Shown: piece after piece, positions 11,246 to 21,951 of the stretch
Layout: each line of letters opens with the position of its first letter
Numbering within the stretch: position 1 is the stretch's first letter
Assembly (NCBI GenBank): GCA_000711775.1
Contig: ARYC01000783.1
Span: forward strand, 82,926 to 146,925
Reading direction: 5' to 3'
DNA: 64,000 bases
DNA from: Oxytricha trifallax
Taxonomy: Eukaryota; Ciliophora; Spirotrichea; Sporadotrichida; Oxytrichidae
Notes under the pieces: model-generated
What the model saw: only the letters and a program-made list of their open reading frames with translations
What the model was told of the DNA's origin: nothing
Databases searched by the model: none
Position numbers and translations under genes: made by a program

Positions 11246-12310
11246 TCATTAACTTAACTCTAAAACTTATTTATATACATTCACTCTCCCTTCTTTCGCA
11301 CACTTTTAAGCCAATAAATTATCTCCTCTCTTCGCTGAGCTTTTAATAAAGTCAACTGTATCAATAGGTAGGTCATGCATCAAGTGGTAGAGCAGCAGCT
11401 TCTTGTAATGGCCTTTTAATATACCCCAGTAGAACTCAATTCCATTAAACTATGGACTGTAAGGTACGTTGAACACTGGCGTTATTCTAAGTTGTTCATA
11501 ACTCTTCCTTGTTTCTTTAGTCTTATGAACAGAAAGATTATCAACAAACAGTATTATCTCTTATTCAGGGTACTTCTCTCCCAGCTGTTCTAAGAACTTT
11601 ATATACTGCTCTGTCTTAATAGAGCGAGGATGAATAACATAAGTTTCTAAACCAGTATCTTCACTAATTACTCCAAGAATTGCCATCGTTTATACCTTGA
11701 CTTTCTAGTCATATACTTCTATATTACTAGGCCTCTTATACCAAGACTTCTAGATGAAAGTGTTGAAGGTAAACACAGCCTCGTCAGCATGTATAAACTT
11801 AATATTATTCTATTAGACTCTCTGCATTTAATTATAAATATAATTTAAGTTGTTGTTGTAAAATGGCAGAGTGAAATCAATCACTCTCTTGATACGATTC
11901 ACACCTTTGTAAGAGATACCATTTCGCCTATAAATGTTAGCAACAGACTATGCAGAGATCTTCAACTCAGAGAACTGGCGGGGAAACATAATAGCTCGTT
12001 GGTCAAGAGAGAAGTGAGCCCAATACTTCAAAGTTTTTTCATTAATAAGATAGTCAATATGCTTCTATTGAAACTTTGACTTCCTCTAAGGCATTGAATT
12101 CAGCTATTATTGCTTTAGTTATACAGCTATAAGGCAGTGGGAGCGAACAGTTGAAGGACTTCTCTTTAAGAGCAGTGCAATTGACTTGTAATTAAGTACA
12201 GGTTTGACTTATTCACTGTATATATCACATCCATATCGCAGTTTAAACACTAAATCTATATACTCTTCATCATAAACAGACCCCAAAAGCTTGCTATTTT
12301 TGTCTCGCAT
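11246..12310 (-). CDS. TBE DD34E transposase, open
   Basis: The length of 1065 bp (354 aa, about 42 kDa) equals the fully translated copy at 24716. The start MRDKNSKLLGSVYDEEYIDL follows the inverted repeat directly. A helix-turn-helix-like N-terminal region (residues about 30-110) precedes the catalytic domain: IHADEAVFTF (first Asp), LFVDNLSVHK (second Asp) and YSPQFNGIEFYWG (Glu 34 residues later). It is a Tc1/mariner-superfamily enzyme that cuts at TBE ends. In Oxytricha, TBE transposases have also been implicated in genome rearrangement during development. No indels relative to its sisters were noticed. Confidence 0.9.
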
Positions 12311-12392
12311 TTAATTAATAACCCCAACCCCTAAAAAATTCCCTACAAATCAAGACTTATAAACCTCATTAAGGGGTTTTGGGGTTTTGATT

Positions 12393-12853
12393 GAAGAGCT
12401 TCACAAGCTTGGTTATGTTCATAGAGACTTAAAGCCAGAGAACATTATAATGGTCTTTCAACCTCTTAGAGTTTATATTATTTATTTCAACAGAGCTCAA
12501 ATAGTGCAAGCCTCTGCATTTGGAAAGGTATATGGTACTCATGGATATTTCCCAGAGAGAGAGGACTGTAGAGATGGAGACACTTAATGTGATATCTGGA
12601 CTCTAGCAGTAATAATAATAGAGAGCGTCATGCCAAGAAACGATTACATTAGCTGCAAGGGTGAAAAAGATTCTAAGTAAAGAATCAAGCAATATTTCGG
12701 AAAAAAAATAAATGGAGGCCTCAGAGAGCTTACATACTCTACAACAATCAAACCAAACAATGAAAACGAAGTAACGCTAAAACAATCAAACATCAACTTA
12801 AAAAAATAAAATTCAGAGAACTACCGCATGATTCAAAGCTTAAGACTGTATGA
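12393..12853 (+). pseudogene. TBE 57-kDa gene, 3' part, displaced by a nested TBE
   Basis: It continues the gene that begins at 7336: EELHKLGYVHRDLKPENIIM joins exactly to the residues before 8311 when the nested TBE and one ATT are removed. The activation segment is degenerate, and the end reads ...LPHDSKLKTV then TGA. It lies just before the subterminal repeat of the outer element. Confidence 0.8.
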
Positions 12854-13008
12854 AATATTTATAAACTGCCTTTATAAACTCACTTAAATTACTAATATTA
12901 ACATAAACCCTACATAAACTATATTAAAACCCTAATAAAGCATTCACTATTAGTCTACTTTTATCAATCAAACTAAATCAAACTACTGAAAAGGTTTTGT
13001 GGGTTTTG

Positions 13009-13240
13009 ATTGTATAGGTACCCAAAAAGCTAACTGCCACGAATTTAAATAGTTATTAATTTAATTTTAATTAACTTTCCTAATTTTTATGTATTTTTAC
13101 AATACTTATTTAAAAAAGATACTATGATATTGTTTATTGACTTCCTTAAAAGTTTATTTGATTCTATTTAATGAGTTATAATTATTGATTTTATTGCTTT
13201 ATAATTTTTATTATTTTAGGATTGATTTTGAAATTTTTAT
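13009..13240. repeat. right inverted-repeat arm outside a TBE end
   Basis: It begins ATTGTATAGGTACC directly after the telomeric tip and mirrors 4656-4806 and then 1205-1280. The arm is about 230 bp. Homology fades near 13240, where the next gene's recognisable coding part ends. Confidence 0.75.
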
Positions 13241-14716
13241 CATCTCCTGCAAGAGGTTAATACTATTAAATTTTATTATCATGCTAAGAATAATATTAAT
13301 TTTTCTGTATTAATGATTTTAAACACAATAATCTAAAATAGTTCCTTTGCCCAAATGAGGAAGACATATTTGTGGATTAATAGGTGGGTTTATTTGCAAA
13401 AGCCTTTTGAAACATTCTTCAATTACAAGTTCACTTCTATCGATGCAAGTAAAAATGAATGAACTATGAAGTCCCTAGTTGTAATTAAAAATATCAGTTT
13501 CACTCATATTCTGGATATCTCTTATTAACTAATAATCGCTTTGATTTTTTTGTAAGTTTAGACTGCTAATTATCGTCTAATACATTGATTTAAATTCATA
13601 TTGTGAGAAATGCACTACTTGGCTATTTAAATAGTATTCATACTTATTTAAATCTACATCTATCTTAACATGAAGTTTCATAGGATTTATTAAATCAAAA
13701 TTATCAATTAAATAGTTAATAATATTGGTTTTATATATATTGTCTTCTTAAGCACAATAGAATCTGTAGTTATACTAGTATAACGGCTTATTGACAGAGA
13801 ATGAACCAATAAACTGAAAGTTATCTAAGTGGAACACAATATAATCATAGCAATCATTTACAGATTAGAATGGGAGCTTGAATATTATAATGTTTTTCAA
13901 TTCATTTTAATAGTAGAATACGTTAAACAAATCGCGATTTATTTCTAGCTTTCGTTTATCATTAATATCAGATTTTATAGGAATAATTTCGTTATTAATA
14001 TCGAATTGCTTGACATGTTAAGTAAGATCATAGGAACTTTTCTTAATAAGAGTGTTTTTTTCTATCTTATACTTATTGATCATAATTTTATTTTTTTCTT
14101 GCTAGACAAGCACTATTTGATGCTCTGTCATTGTTAAAGTTTACAATATACATGTCAGATCATCACTTTTTATCAATGTCTAGTTTCTTAAGTCAAATAT
14201 TACACCAATTAGATTATCATCAGTTGCAAGAATAAACTGATTAGTTTCAGAAAGAACAGCTTTAATTGGAGTAATATCTAATAACTCTTTGTTAAAAACA
14301 ATCAAAGATTCAGGAATATACTTAAAAAGATCAGATTGAACTTAATTTTTTAGTTTCATTTTTTCTAATTAAATGCCGGAATTTTCATAAATAAACTGCC
14401 AGAAAAATTCTTTGTTTATCTTTATTATGAAGTTTTTAAAAACGTCTTTTAATTTTCCAGTAGTACTGGATCTAATTTGTTTGGGAATACTACCTTGAAT
14501 CCATTGTTATTTAAATGCAAATTCGCGAATATAGTCGTCTTAATTTGACGAAGTATTAACTTATCGGAGTTTATATTAGCTTGTTTGTTTAAAATCTATA
14601 ATCTCAGTAGCTTCTTCCAAATCTAATGACTTATTTAAAGTATGGTAGTGCTCACCTAGGGCAAGAATTTTTATTTAATATTTTTCACATCTTAAATACT
14701 ATAAAAAATTATTCAT
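13240..14716 (-). CDS. long unrecognised protein gene, 5' end cut by a TBE
   Basis: About 490 codons are open with only TGA as stop, from ATG at 14716. The composition is rich in Asn, Ile, Phe and Gln. The middle consists of short beta-strand-like units (FILATDDNLIGVIFDL, FHLDNFQFIGSFS), which suggest a beta-propeller. The end (GTILDYCVQNHQYRKINIIL) resembles ankyrin-like helices seen in large ciliate membrane proteins. It is not firmly recognised. The TBE at 14724 lies eight bases upstream of the ATG, and removing it keeps the frame open into 18903-18960. At the 3' side the frame runs into the inverted arm, so the true end is unclear. Confidence 0.6.
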
Positions 14717-14884
14717 TTATATTCAAAACCCCAAAATCCCTGAAGTTGTTTGATTGAGTTTTTGATTGATGAAAGTAGACTATTAACGCATGCTTTATTA
14801 GGGTTTTAATAGGGTTTATTTAGGGGTTTAGGGTTATAAAGTTATTTAAATTTGTGTGTTATGCAAGTGTTATATTTTTATTAT

Positions 14885-16332
14885 TCACTCAAACAGTAGT
14901 TTGGCATCATGAGGCAGCTTTCTAAACTTTATTTCTCCTATCCAACTTACAATTTAGTCTATTGTATAGTCAGCTCTGTGATTAGGTTTAATAATTATCT
15001 ATTCAGCCATATCTTTCATTTTACCTTTTATCTTATTCTAGTCTAGATATTGCTGTATTCTCTGCTTTGAATCTTTCTCTCTTTTGCACTATAGTAATCA
15101 TTTCTTGCCATATCGAATTCACAAATAATTGCTGCTAGAGACCATATATCCCACTTAATATCACCATCTCTCCAGTCCTCTCTTTCTGGAAAGTATCCAG
15201 GAGTACCATACACGTTGCCAAGTCCTGAAGCTTCAACTCTCTATGATCTATTGAAATCTATTATTACTACTCTGAGAGGTGAAAAGTCAAGCATTATATT
15301 CTCAGGCTTCAAATCTCTATGAACATATCCAAGAATGTGCAGCTCCGCAATGCCTTTGCAAACATTTGTAAGAATAAGAGGTAACTACTTTAGTATCCTT
15401 TAATCTTAAATGTAGTCTCTTAATGTCATATAATATAGAGGAAGACGAAAAGCTACATGATCTTGAGCAAGCAGAATAGCATCGAGCATTATTATAAATC
15501 TACACTAACTATCTCTTGACCTCGTAAGAGCTTGATATTCATTTACGAACTCCATTTGATACTTGTCATCGCATTTGAAGTAATTGAACGGATATATCTT
15601 GTATGCGAACTACTTATCTGTTATGACTTTCTTCTCAAATTTATCCTAAAGGATAAGATAACTTTCATTACACTCTTTAAGGTCAATTATATTCAATATT
15701 GGAAGTTTAAGTGCATGCATCTTAAGAGTGATTTTTACTATCTCTGAGGCTGGGAGATTTCTTACTGCTATAATAAGTTTATTTTCTTTCTTTACTCTTT
15801 GTTCCAAAGTTTCTAAAGGGTCTCTTGGCTTTCTTTTTTAAAGGAAGACCTCACCAATCTCTGGATCTATTACTTCAAAATTCTTGCCATGATGGTTTTA
15901 TAAATGAACTTTTAGATCCCTTGAATGATTGTATTACTTATTGCAGTAAGGGCAGAAATATTTTCCATCTATCTTATCATGCTTAAGATAGAGCTTGGGC
16001 TTGTTAGAATGCTGCTCCAAGATATGACGCTTAAGAGCAGATTTATAAGTGAAGTTCCTTTCACACTCTTCACATAAATGTAATGCTTTTATTTCTTTTT
16101 TCTCTTCCTCCTCTTCAACCATTTTCATTGGAAATTCGCATTAGATTTCTTAGCTCTGCATTTCTATTTAACAATTGAATTGCTATTCAAAGTCTGATAC
16201 TTAAAGTTAGAAAATTTCAGGTTCGTACTAGGTAGAGGCATCGCAAGTCTCAATTTTCTTTTGATTCATGAAAGAAAGTTTTTGCTGGCTTATACCAAGC
16301 AATGCCGCTTTTCTAAGTAAGTTACCGCTCAT
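14885..16332 (-). pseudogene. TBE 57-kDa zinc finger/kinase-like gene, one frameshift
   Basis: It opens MSGNLLRKAALLG. Two C2H2 fingers are clean: CEECERNFTYKSALKRHILE and CPYCNKQYNHSRDLKVHLQN. The kinase-like part has YVHRDLKPENIML, IIDFNRS (DFN) and YFPEREDWRDGD. A single base is missing near 15090, which separates ...MARNDYYS from KDSKQRIQQYL; everything after it reads well in the next frame to TGA. It could have been active until recently. Confidence 0.85.
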
Positions 16333-16494
16333 TTTATAAATACTATTAATAATTATACAAGCTATTTAAATTCTACCTTTATACAAGAGTAAGAGAATAT
16401 CCTCAAAGGTTTAGAGAGGTTTAATAAGAACAGAGTAAGAGACATTAGATTTATATTTCATAAATTTAGTGATAATTTATATACTAATTCATCC

Positions 16495-16900
16495 ATTTTA
16501 TTCATTAATATGCACCTAAATGTGTTTTGTGAAGTTAGGTGGTGCTCCTAAAGCTGTTCTTGTAAATTTAGGAGGGGAGATTTTAAAATTTAATTTTTTA
16601 AATGTACCTCCTAATACGGTTTTGAACTTTAATATAACCACCTAATTAAGTTTTAAATAAAAAAAAAAAAAAATAAATTAGGAGCACCACCTAATTAAAT
16701 TAATTATTATTAGGAGCAATTTAATGGAGAAAGTTTGATAAAAATGGAAATCAAACTTTGAAATTTGGAGAAAGTTCCTCCATCTTTCTCTTACTATCTT
16801 ATTCAGGTTGCCCTCCAGTTGGATCTCTCTATTTAGTAGTAAAATTTTAGTAAGTTTAGAATGGATATCCATAATTTTAAATTTCATTAACATTTATAGA
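16495..16900. promoter_or_regulatory. divergent intergenic region with CACCTAATTAAG repeats
   Basis: Units such as TTAGGTGGTGCTCCTAA, GGAGCACCACCTAATTAA and TTTAGGAGG occur in both orientations around a run of 16 As. It occupies the same place as the palindrome arrays of the other TBEs but uses a different unit. Confidence 0.45.
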
Positions 16901-16913
16901 AAGTGGAAGCAAG

Positions 16914-17707
16914 ATGGAGTCTGTGAATGACGCAATGAAGAGAATACAATCTCAAGAATTAATAGGAAAATTTCGAAGTAAGGAGGACGACCTCTATAGA
17001 TATTTGGTATAACAAGGTAAGCTTTTAACAAATACTAATATATTAACCATAGTTGGATTGTTCTTGCCAACTCAGGAAGGAACAAAAATATCATTCTTAA
17101 AAGCATTACTAAGTGAAGAGAAAAAAGCTTATAAGACCAATGAAATAAAGATGATTGAGATACCTAACTACCCTGAAATCTCAGTGACAAACCTGTATGA
17201 TGATACTATGAGTGATCCAGATGTTGCTCTGTACCTACCATCAAAGTTACAACTCTCAAATAAGTTACCAGAGAGAAACTTCTTCTTTGGAGTTCTTGGA
17301 ACTCTTAAACCAGAGTACTTAAGTGAAGGAATTTAAGAAGCTCACAAGAAACGCTACAGCATCTCTCCTGAAGAAAAAGAGAAGCAGGGAATCAAAATCA
17401 GTGACTCATGGCTGTAGGAACTGCAGAAGCACCCATTCATCTCAAGTAAGCATAGACTTCTAACTTTATAGAAAAACCTCGTACTGCTATTTACTTGATG
17501 AAAGAGACCAGCAAATTAAACAGAGAGAGAAAGTCTTAAGTAAAACATGAATTTAGTAAGAGACTCTTCAAAGATTTCTAAAGGCCAGACGAGATGAACA
17601 TAGATACAGGAGCTGGCACTAAGAGAAGAAACCTAGGCCCAAGCAAGCCTTAAGAGGAAGAAAAGAAAGAGAAGCCAAATCCCTTTACGGGTAAATTTAA
17701 TATGTGA
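16914..17707 (+). CDS. TBE 22-kDa-class protein, intact, two introns
   Basis: Removing a 36-nt intron (GTAAGCTTTT...CCATAG, with TACTAAT) and a 26-nt intron (GTAAGCATAG...TTATAG) leaves 244 codons including the stop. Conserved blocks are GLFLPTQEGTKISFLKA, IEIPNYPEISVTNLYDD and LPERNFFFGVLGTL. The intron positions and lengths equal those of the first-group copies despite many substitutions. Function unknown. Confidence 0.85.
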
Positions 17708-17713
17708 ACTTAT

Positions 17714-18761
17714 TCATTCGTTTAAGTCTAATACTTATTTATAAACACAAAATCTTCCATCCCTTGCGCACACTTTTGCTTTATCATCGCTGAATCTTTT
17801 AGCAGCACTTTTAATAAAAACTACTGTATCTATCTTCAGATCGTGCATCAAATGATAGAGCAGAAGCTTCTTGAATGGCCTTTTAATAGGCCCCAATATA
17901 GTTCAATTCCATTGAATTGAGGGCTATAAGGAACATTAAATACAGGTGTTATGTTTAGCCTTTCATATTCTCCCCTTGAGTCTTTAGTTTTATGAACTGA
18001 TAATTATCAACGAACAGAATAATCTCTTATTCAGCGTATTTGTCTCTGAGTTATAGTAAGAACTTAATATATTATTCAGTCTTAATAGAGCGAGGGTGGA
18101 TAACATAAGTCTCAAGCCCACTATCTTCACTGATTCCACCAAGGATTGCATGAGTTTATACCTTAACTTTTTAATCATAAACATCAATGTTGCTGTACCT
18201 CTTATACCAAGACCTAGATATGAAGGTATTAAACGTGAATACTGCCTCATCAGCATGTATGAACTTTATATTATGCTCTTAAGCCCTCTGCATTTAATCG
18301 AATATATAATTTAAATTATCCTTATAAAATGGAACATTAAAGTCGATCACTCTCTTAATGCGGTTGACAGTCTTGTAAGATATACCATTCTTTTTATAGA
18401 TATTAGCTATGGATTATGCAGAGATGTGAAGCTCAGGAAATTAACGATGAAACATAACAGCCCTCTATGCCAGAGAGAAATGAGCCCAGTATTTAAGAGT
18501 CTTATCATTGATAAGATAATCGATATGAGGCTACTAGAATTTTAAAGGTCTTTTAGGCTTAGAATTAAGATGCTATCTCTTTAAATTCAATGCTAATAGA
18601 CAGTGTGACCTAACAGTAGCAGGAGATTTATGGAGCAGTCATGCAATAGATGTGTAATTTAGAATAGGTCTAAGTTGATCACTATAATCATCACATCCAT
18701 AACGCAACTTAAACAATAAATCTATATACTCACTGTCATAAACTGACCCGTAATCTCGCAT
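17714..18761 (-). pseudogene. TBE transposase, frameshifted
   Basis: It starts MRDYGSVYDSEYIDL. Catalytic blocks IHADEAVFTF, FVDN and FNGIELYWG are visible. One base is missing in the second block (after FVDN) and one in the GHYKK segment after the third. The total length, 1048 bp, is not a multiple of three and falls short of 1065. Confidence 0.8.
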
Positions 18762-18962
18762 ATACTCACTTAAATTACTAATATTTAAATATTAAACCCA
18801 TACATAAACCCTATTAAAACCCTAATAAAGCATGCGTTAATAGTCTACTTTCATCAATCAAAAACTCAATCAAACAACTTCAGGGGTTTTGGGGTTTTGA
18901 TTTTCATGCAGACTCTACACAATAATTTCTGAGAATAACATGCCTCACTTCATTCTATGCTA

Positions 18963-20029
18963 AATATCGATAAAATACTTTAAAATAAGGTAAAAATGAG
19001 AAGAAATAATACAGATAAAAGCCTATTTATAAATAACTGTAATGAATTTAAAATGCGCATTAGTAATATTTAATTAAAAATAATAGATTTTATAATGAAA
19101 ATATAATACTCAGAGTGTATTATGAAAATGTTTACTATGGAACGATTGCTAACAAGTACAAAGCGCCTTCACTTCTCTTGTTCTTCATTAGCAGGCCGCA
19201 CCCTAATTTAACTTAGCTGGATTATGAATAGCATCGATACCGTTCTACTCAATAGCTCAAATTTTCCCAATTGCATCTCCCTTTCCCCTTAAGTGAAAGA
19301 ACCAAAATTCTCATTCTTCTACCAATGGGAAAATTTTAGCCAAGGAATGAAGCTTATAACTGGAAGGTCTTTGTGATTTTCAGAATAATCATTAAGCAGA
19401 TTTTCTTTCTATTTCTCCATCCACCCCTTTCACCTGTCATTATGATTTCTCAAGTCTATTGGTGAACCAGGATAAATAACAGAAACTTCACTGTGTGTGT
19501 TTTTTTGCCTCAGTTATAGCACCGTAGGTTTGGAAACTTAACTGAGTGGCAGCTCTCTTGTTGATCACACTACCTTCTCATCTTTGTTTCGTAGAAAATA
19601 GCTCATTCAGTGTTGATTTTAACCTACAAAATATTCATTAATATTCATATATTAAGGTGAAAATTACATTGAAAATAATTGGATATATCATGGAAATATA
19701 GACTTACGTGCTCATCATTCATACATTAGCAGATAACCCTTGTGTGCTTATTAATAGAAAATTGAGACATGTGGCTAAGAGCATAAACAGCACTGTTTGT
19801 GAAGGCTTAAAACGAAAATATTTAGATTTTTGGTAAGTGCGAATTAAGTTGACATAAACGTTTTGAAAAGTATATTTGTTCTATAAATTAATAATTTTAT
19901 TAGTAATAACAATAATTTTATTTTACAAAATATCAAAACATTGGCAGTTATATATCAATAGAATTTTATCTGTATTATTATGTCTCATTTTTACCTTTTT
20001 TAAAAGTATTTTATCGATAATTATTTGTT
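18963..20029. mobile_element. 1.07-kb element with about 80-bp terminal inverted repeats
   Basis: The left end ATCGATAAAATACTTT...GGTAAAAATGAG..AATAATACAGATAAAA is repeated in reverse at 19944-20029. The interior is much more GC-rich than the flanks and looks partly coding on the minus strand. No clear target duplication is seen (AAAT/AATT at the edges). It does not share ends with TBEs or with the other elements. Confidence 0.55.
19150..19800 (-). other. coding-like but broken region inside the 1.07-kb element
   Basis: Minus-strand pieces read well for 20-40 codons (for example RAATQLSFQTYGAITEAKK and SEVSVIYPGSPIDLRNHN) and are joined across an A-run frameshift near 19507. A GTAAGT...TTTTGTAG span of about 100 nt near 19620-19720 looks like an intron. 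I do not recognise the protein. Confidence 0.3.
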
Positions 20030-20334
20030 AACTTATAAGGATAAGAAATATGATAAATTAATCAGAAAAAATATTAATTTCTTATGACATTTTATCTTAA
20101 CTAATTTTTCTTAATGTTTTTTGTATTTATTATAAATATTACTGCAAGATTAAACTTAAACCACATCAAATAACAGTCGGTTCATTATATTATATGGAAC
20201 TGAAGCTAATTTATAGCATTCATCGTTATTATAAAAATAAATAATTAAAAGAAATTAACATTGATATAATGTCATAAAAAATTAATATTTTTTCACATTA
20301 ATTTATCTAATTTTTTATCATTTTATATTAATAA

Positions 20335-20772
20335 ATGATGAAGAGCGAAGCTTTTATTCTGTCAAATAAAAATGAATTATTTTATAAATTGAGAAAGTTT
20401 TTAAATTATGAAAAATATTATATAAAGGATTCTTTGACTCACAGTTCGGAGAGACTACCCTTAAAGCCTAATCATACTTTAAAACAGTACATGTCTAATT
20501 CTTAGCATAGTAATTTTTATCTTCTCTTATTATGGTAAATATTAAATTTCCGCTGTGAAAAAAGTACCCATCAGAATTTCTATCAACTAGTTTAAGGAAA
20601 AACTAATTTTCTACATCTTTGTAATTAAATACATGATAATATTCACGATTACTATCTCTATATACAACAGTATCTGCATCAGCATTATTATAATAGTAAT
20701 AAAATTTATTCAGTCAAAATAAAAATATCTAGAAAATTTAGAAATAAAGAAATATAAAAGTATCCAGATTGA
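20335..20772 (+). CDS. unrecognised 145-aa ORF
   Basis: It starts at a double ATG and runs 145 codons to TGA. It is rich in Tyr, His, Asn and Gln (HQHYYNSNKIYSVK). No domain is recognised. It lies just downstream of the 1.07-kb element. The length is unusual but not impossible by chance in this composition. Confidence 0.3.
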
Positions 20773-20951
20773 AGAACCTTTGTAATTTTAAATTAAAACA
20801 TTGTTTGATATGGTATATATTTAAATCTAATCTGGTAACTAGTCATAAAAGTTTATTATTTTTACTACTAGATCTCAATAATAATATAAATATTTTTAAT
20901 TATATTAAAAATTGCAATTAAACTTGCTCTGAGGTCCGAAGATTGACAATA

Positions 20952-21497
20952 ATGTCACTAGACTCCGACAAGGCAACTTAAAACCACTAATCTCCTCACT
21001 TTACCATATTAGATTGAGAAAATAAAGATCATGATGAAGGAAATCTCCTATCATTTGCTAACAAATAATAACAGTAGAAACTAGTTGATTTTGCAACTAT
21101 GGGACTCTTCAATATCGACCTTAACTTTTAAGAGGTCATCTTACTATCTTGTTCACTTGACGAATCCAAAATGACAGACTATTTTTCAAAAAGATTTATT
21201 GAAAAGGTTCAAAAAAGAATTAAGCAAGATCAAAAGAAAAAAGAAAGAAATCAACAAGAAACCCACACTAATACTCTTACACCCTACTAACTATAATAAC
21301 AAGGCTACATAAGTATTTTTTATACTAGTCACAGTTTCTTCAACCAAGCCTTCACTAAATAGACTTCTCAGTACTAAATGGTCCAAGTTTAAAACGTTTA
21401 AGGACAGCCGCTTATTTAATAACTAAACACATAACCCGACCAAAAATCTGAAATTCGAATCATTAAATTTTTTCGCGATTTTTTTCAGAAATCATGA
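20952..21497 (+). CDS. 181-codon ORF with one internal TGA
   Basis: From ATG at 20952 the frame is open to TGA at 21495 except for a TGA at 21015. The part after it has strong protein character: DEGNLLSFANKQQQQKLVDF, then SKMTDYFSKRFIEKVQKRI, a Lys/Glu/Gln-rich helix, and a Gln-rich tail ending FFRDFFQKS. Either translation starts after 21017, a short intron or eliminated sequence removes the TGA, or this is a decayed gene. Not recognised. Confidence 0.4.
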
Positions 21498-21951
21498 CAA
21501 AAATATCTTCCCTTTTTTCAAGAAATTTTTATAAATAAAAATAGATCTGAAAATATTTCGGATTTTTTGCACAAATTTAATATTTATGTTAATTAACTAT
21601 TACTATGACTCATTAAAGTTATATGGGATAATTTTTTTAAATTATCCTCAGCAAATACTTCAGATATCACATTGTAAATCTTTCAAGCAATAATAAGAAC
21701 TGCTACAGTTATAAATTATTTTATAAATTGTATTTAATGATAATATGAATTTTTTACAGGATCGAGGTATAAATTAAAATTCATATGGTTTTATCAAAAT
21801 GTTTTTAAATTTATTATATTTTTAGTCATAATTTATATTAATGTTCACTCAAAACCCCAAAACCCCTAAGTGAGGTTTATAAGTGCTTTGATTTGTAGGG
21901 TATAGTTGGGGACTTATTGGGGTTAGTAGAGAAATTAGGCCAATTTGCAAT

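Larger units (their letters stand above)
8314..12389 (-). mobile_element. TBE transposon (first group), nested in an older TBE
   Basis: The 17-bp telomeric tips (C4A4C4A4 and its inverse) are perfect, and the subterminal inverted repeat TTAATGAGGTTTATAAG...GGGGTTATTAA is shared by both ends. The 3-bp target duplication is ATT (8311-8313 and 12390-12392), matching the ANT preference of TBEs. Length is 4076 bp. Gene order is 57-kDa (-), 22-kDa (+), transposase (-). Confidence 0.95.
4807..13008 (+). mobile_element. TBE transposon (second group), degenerate, split by a nested TBE
   Basis: The ends read CAAAACCCACAAAACC and its inverse, a decayed form of the C4A4 telomeric tip. Subterminal inverted repeats (GATTGATAAAAGTAGACTA) match those of the TBE at 14724. 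Removing the nested element and one ATT gives about 4.12 kb, the usual TBE size. Gene order is transposase (+), 22-kDa (-), 57-kDa (+). The outer flanks are inverted (AAT left, ATT right) rather than a direct repeat. Confidence 0.85.
14724..18899 (-). mobile_element. TBE transposon (second group)
   Basis: The tips are C4A4-C4A4 with one substitution on the left (CCCCAAAATCCC) and perfect on the right. The subterminal repeat contains GATTGATGAAAGTAGACTATTA at both ends. The target duplication is ATT (14721-14723 and 18900-18902). Length is 4176 bp. Gene order is 57-kDa (-), 22-kDa (+), transposase (-). It is clearly diverged from the four first-group copies. Confidence 0.95.

Noticed and set aside
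16661-16676. Poly-A run as a retrotransposon tail
   Set aside because: It lies inside the TBE intergenic array and has no adjacent retrotransposon or target duplication.
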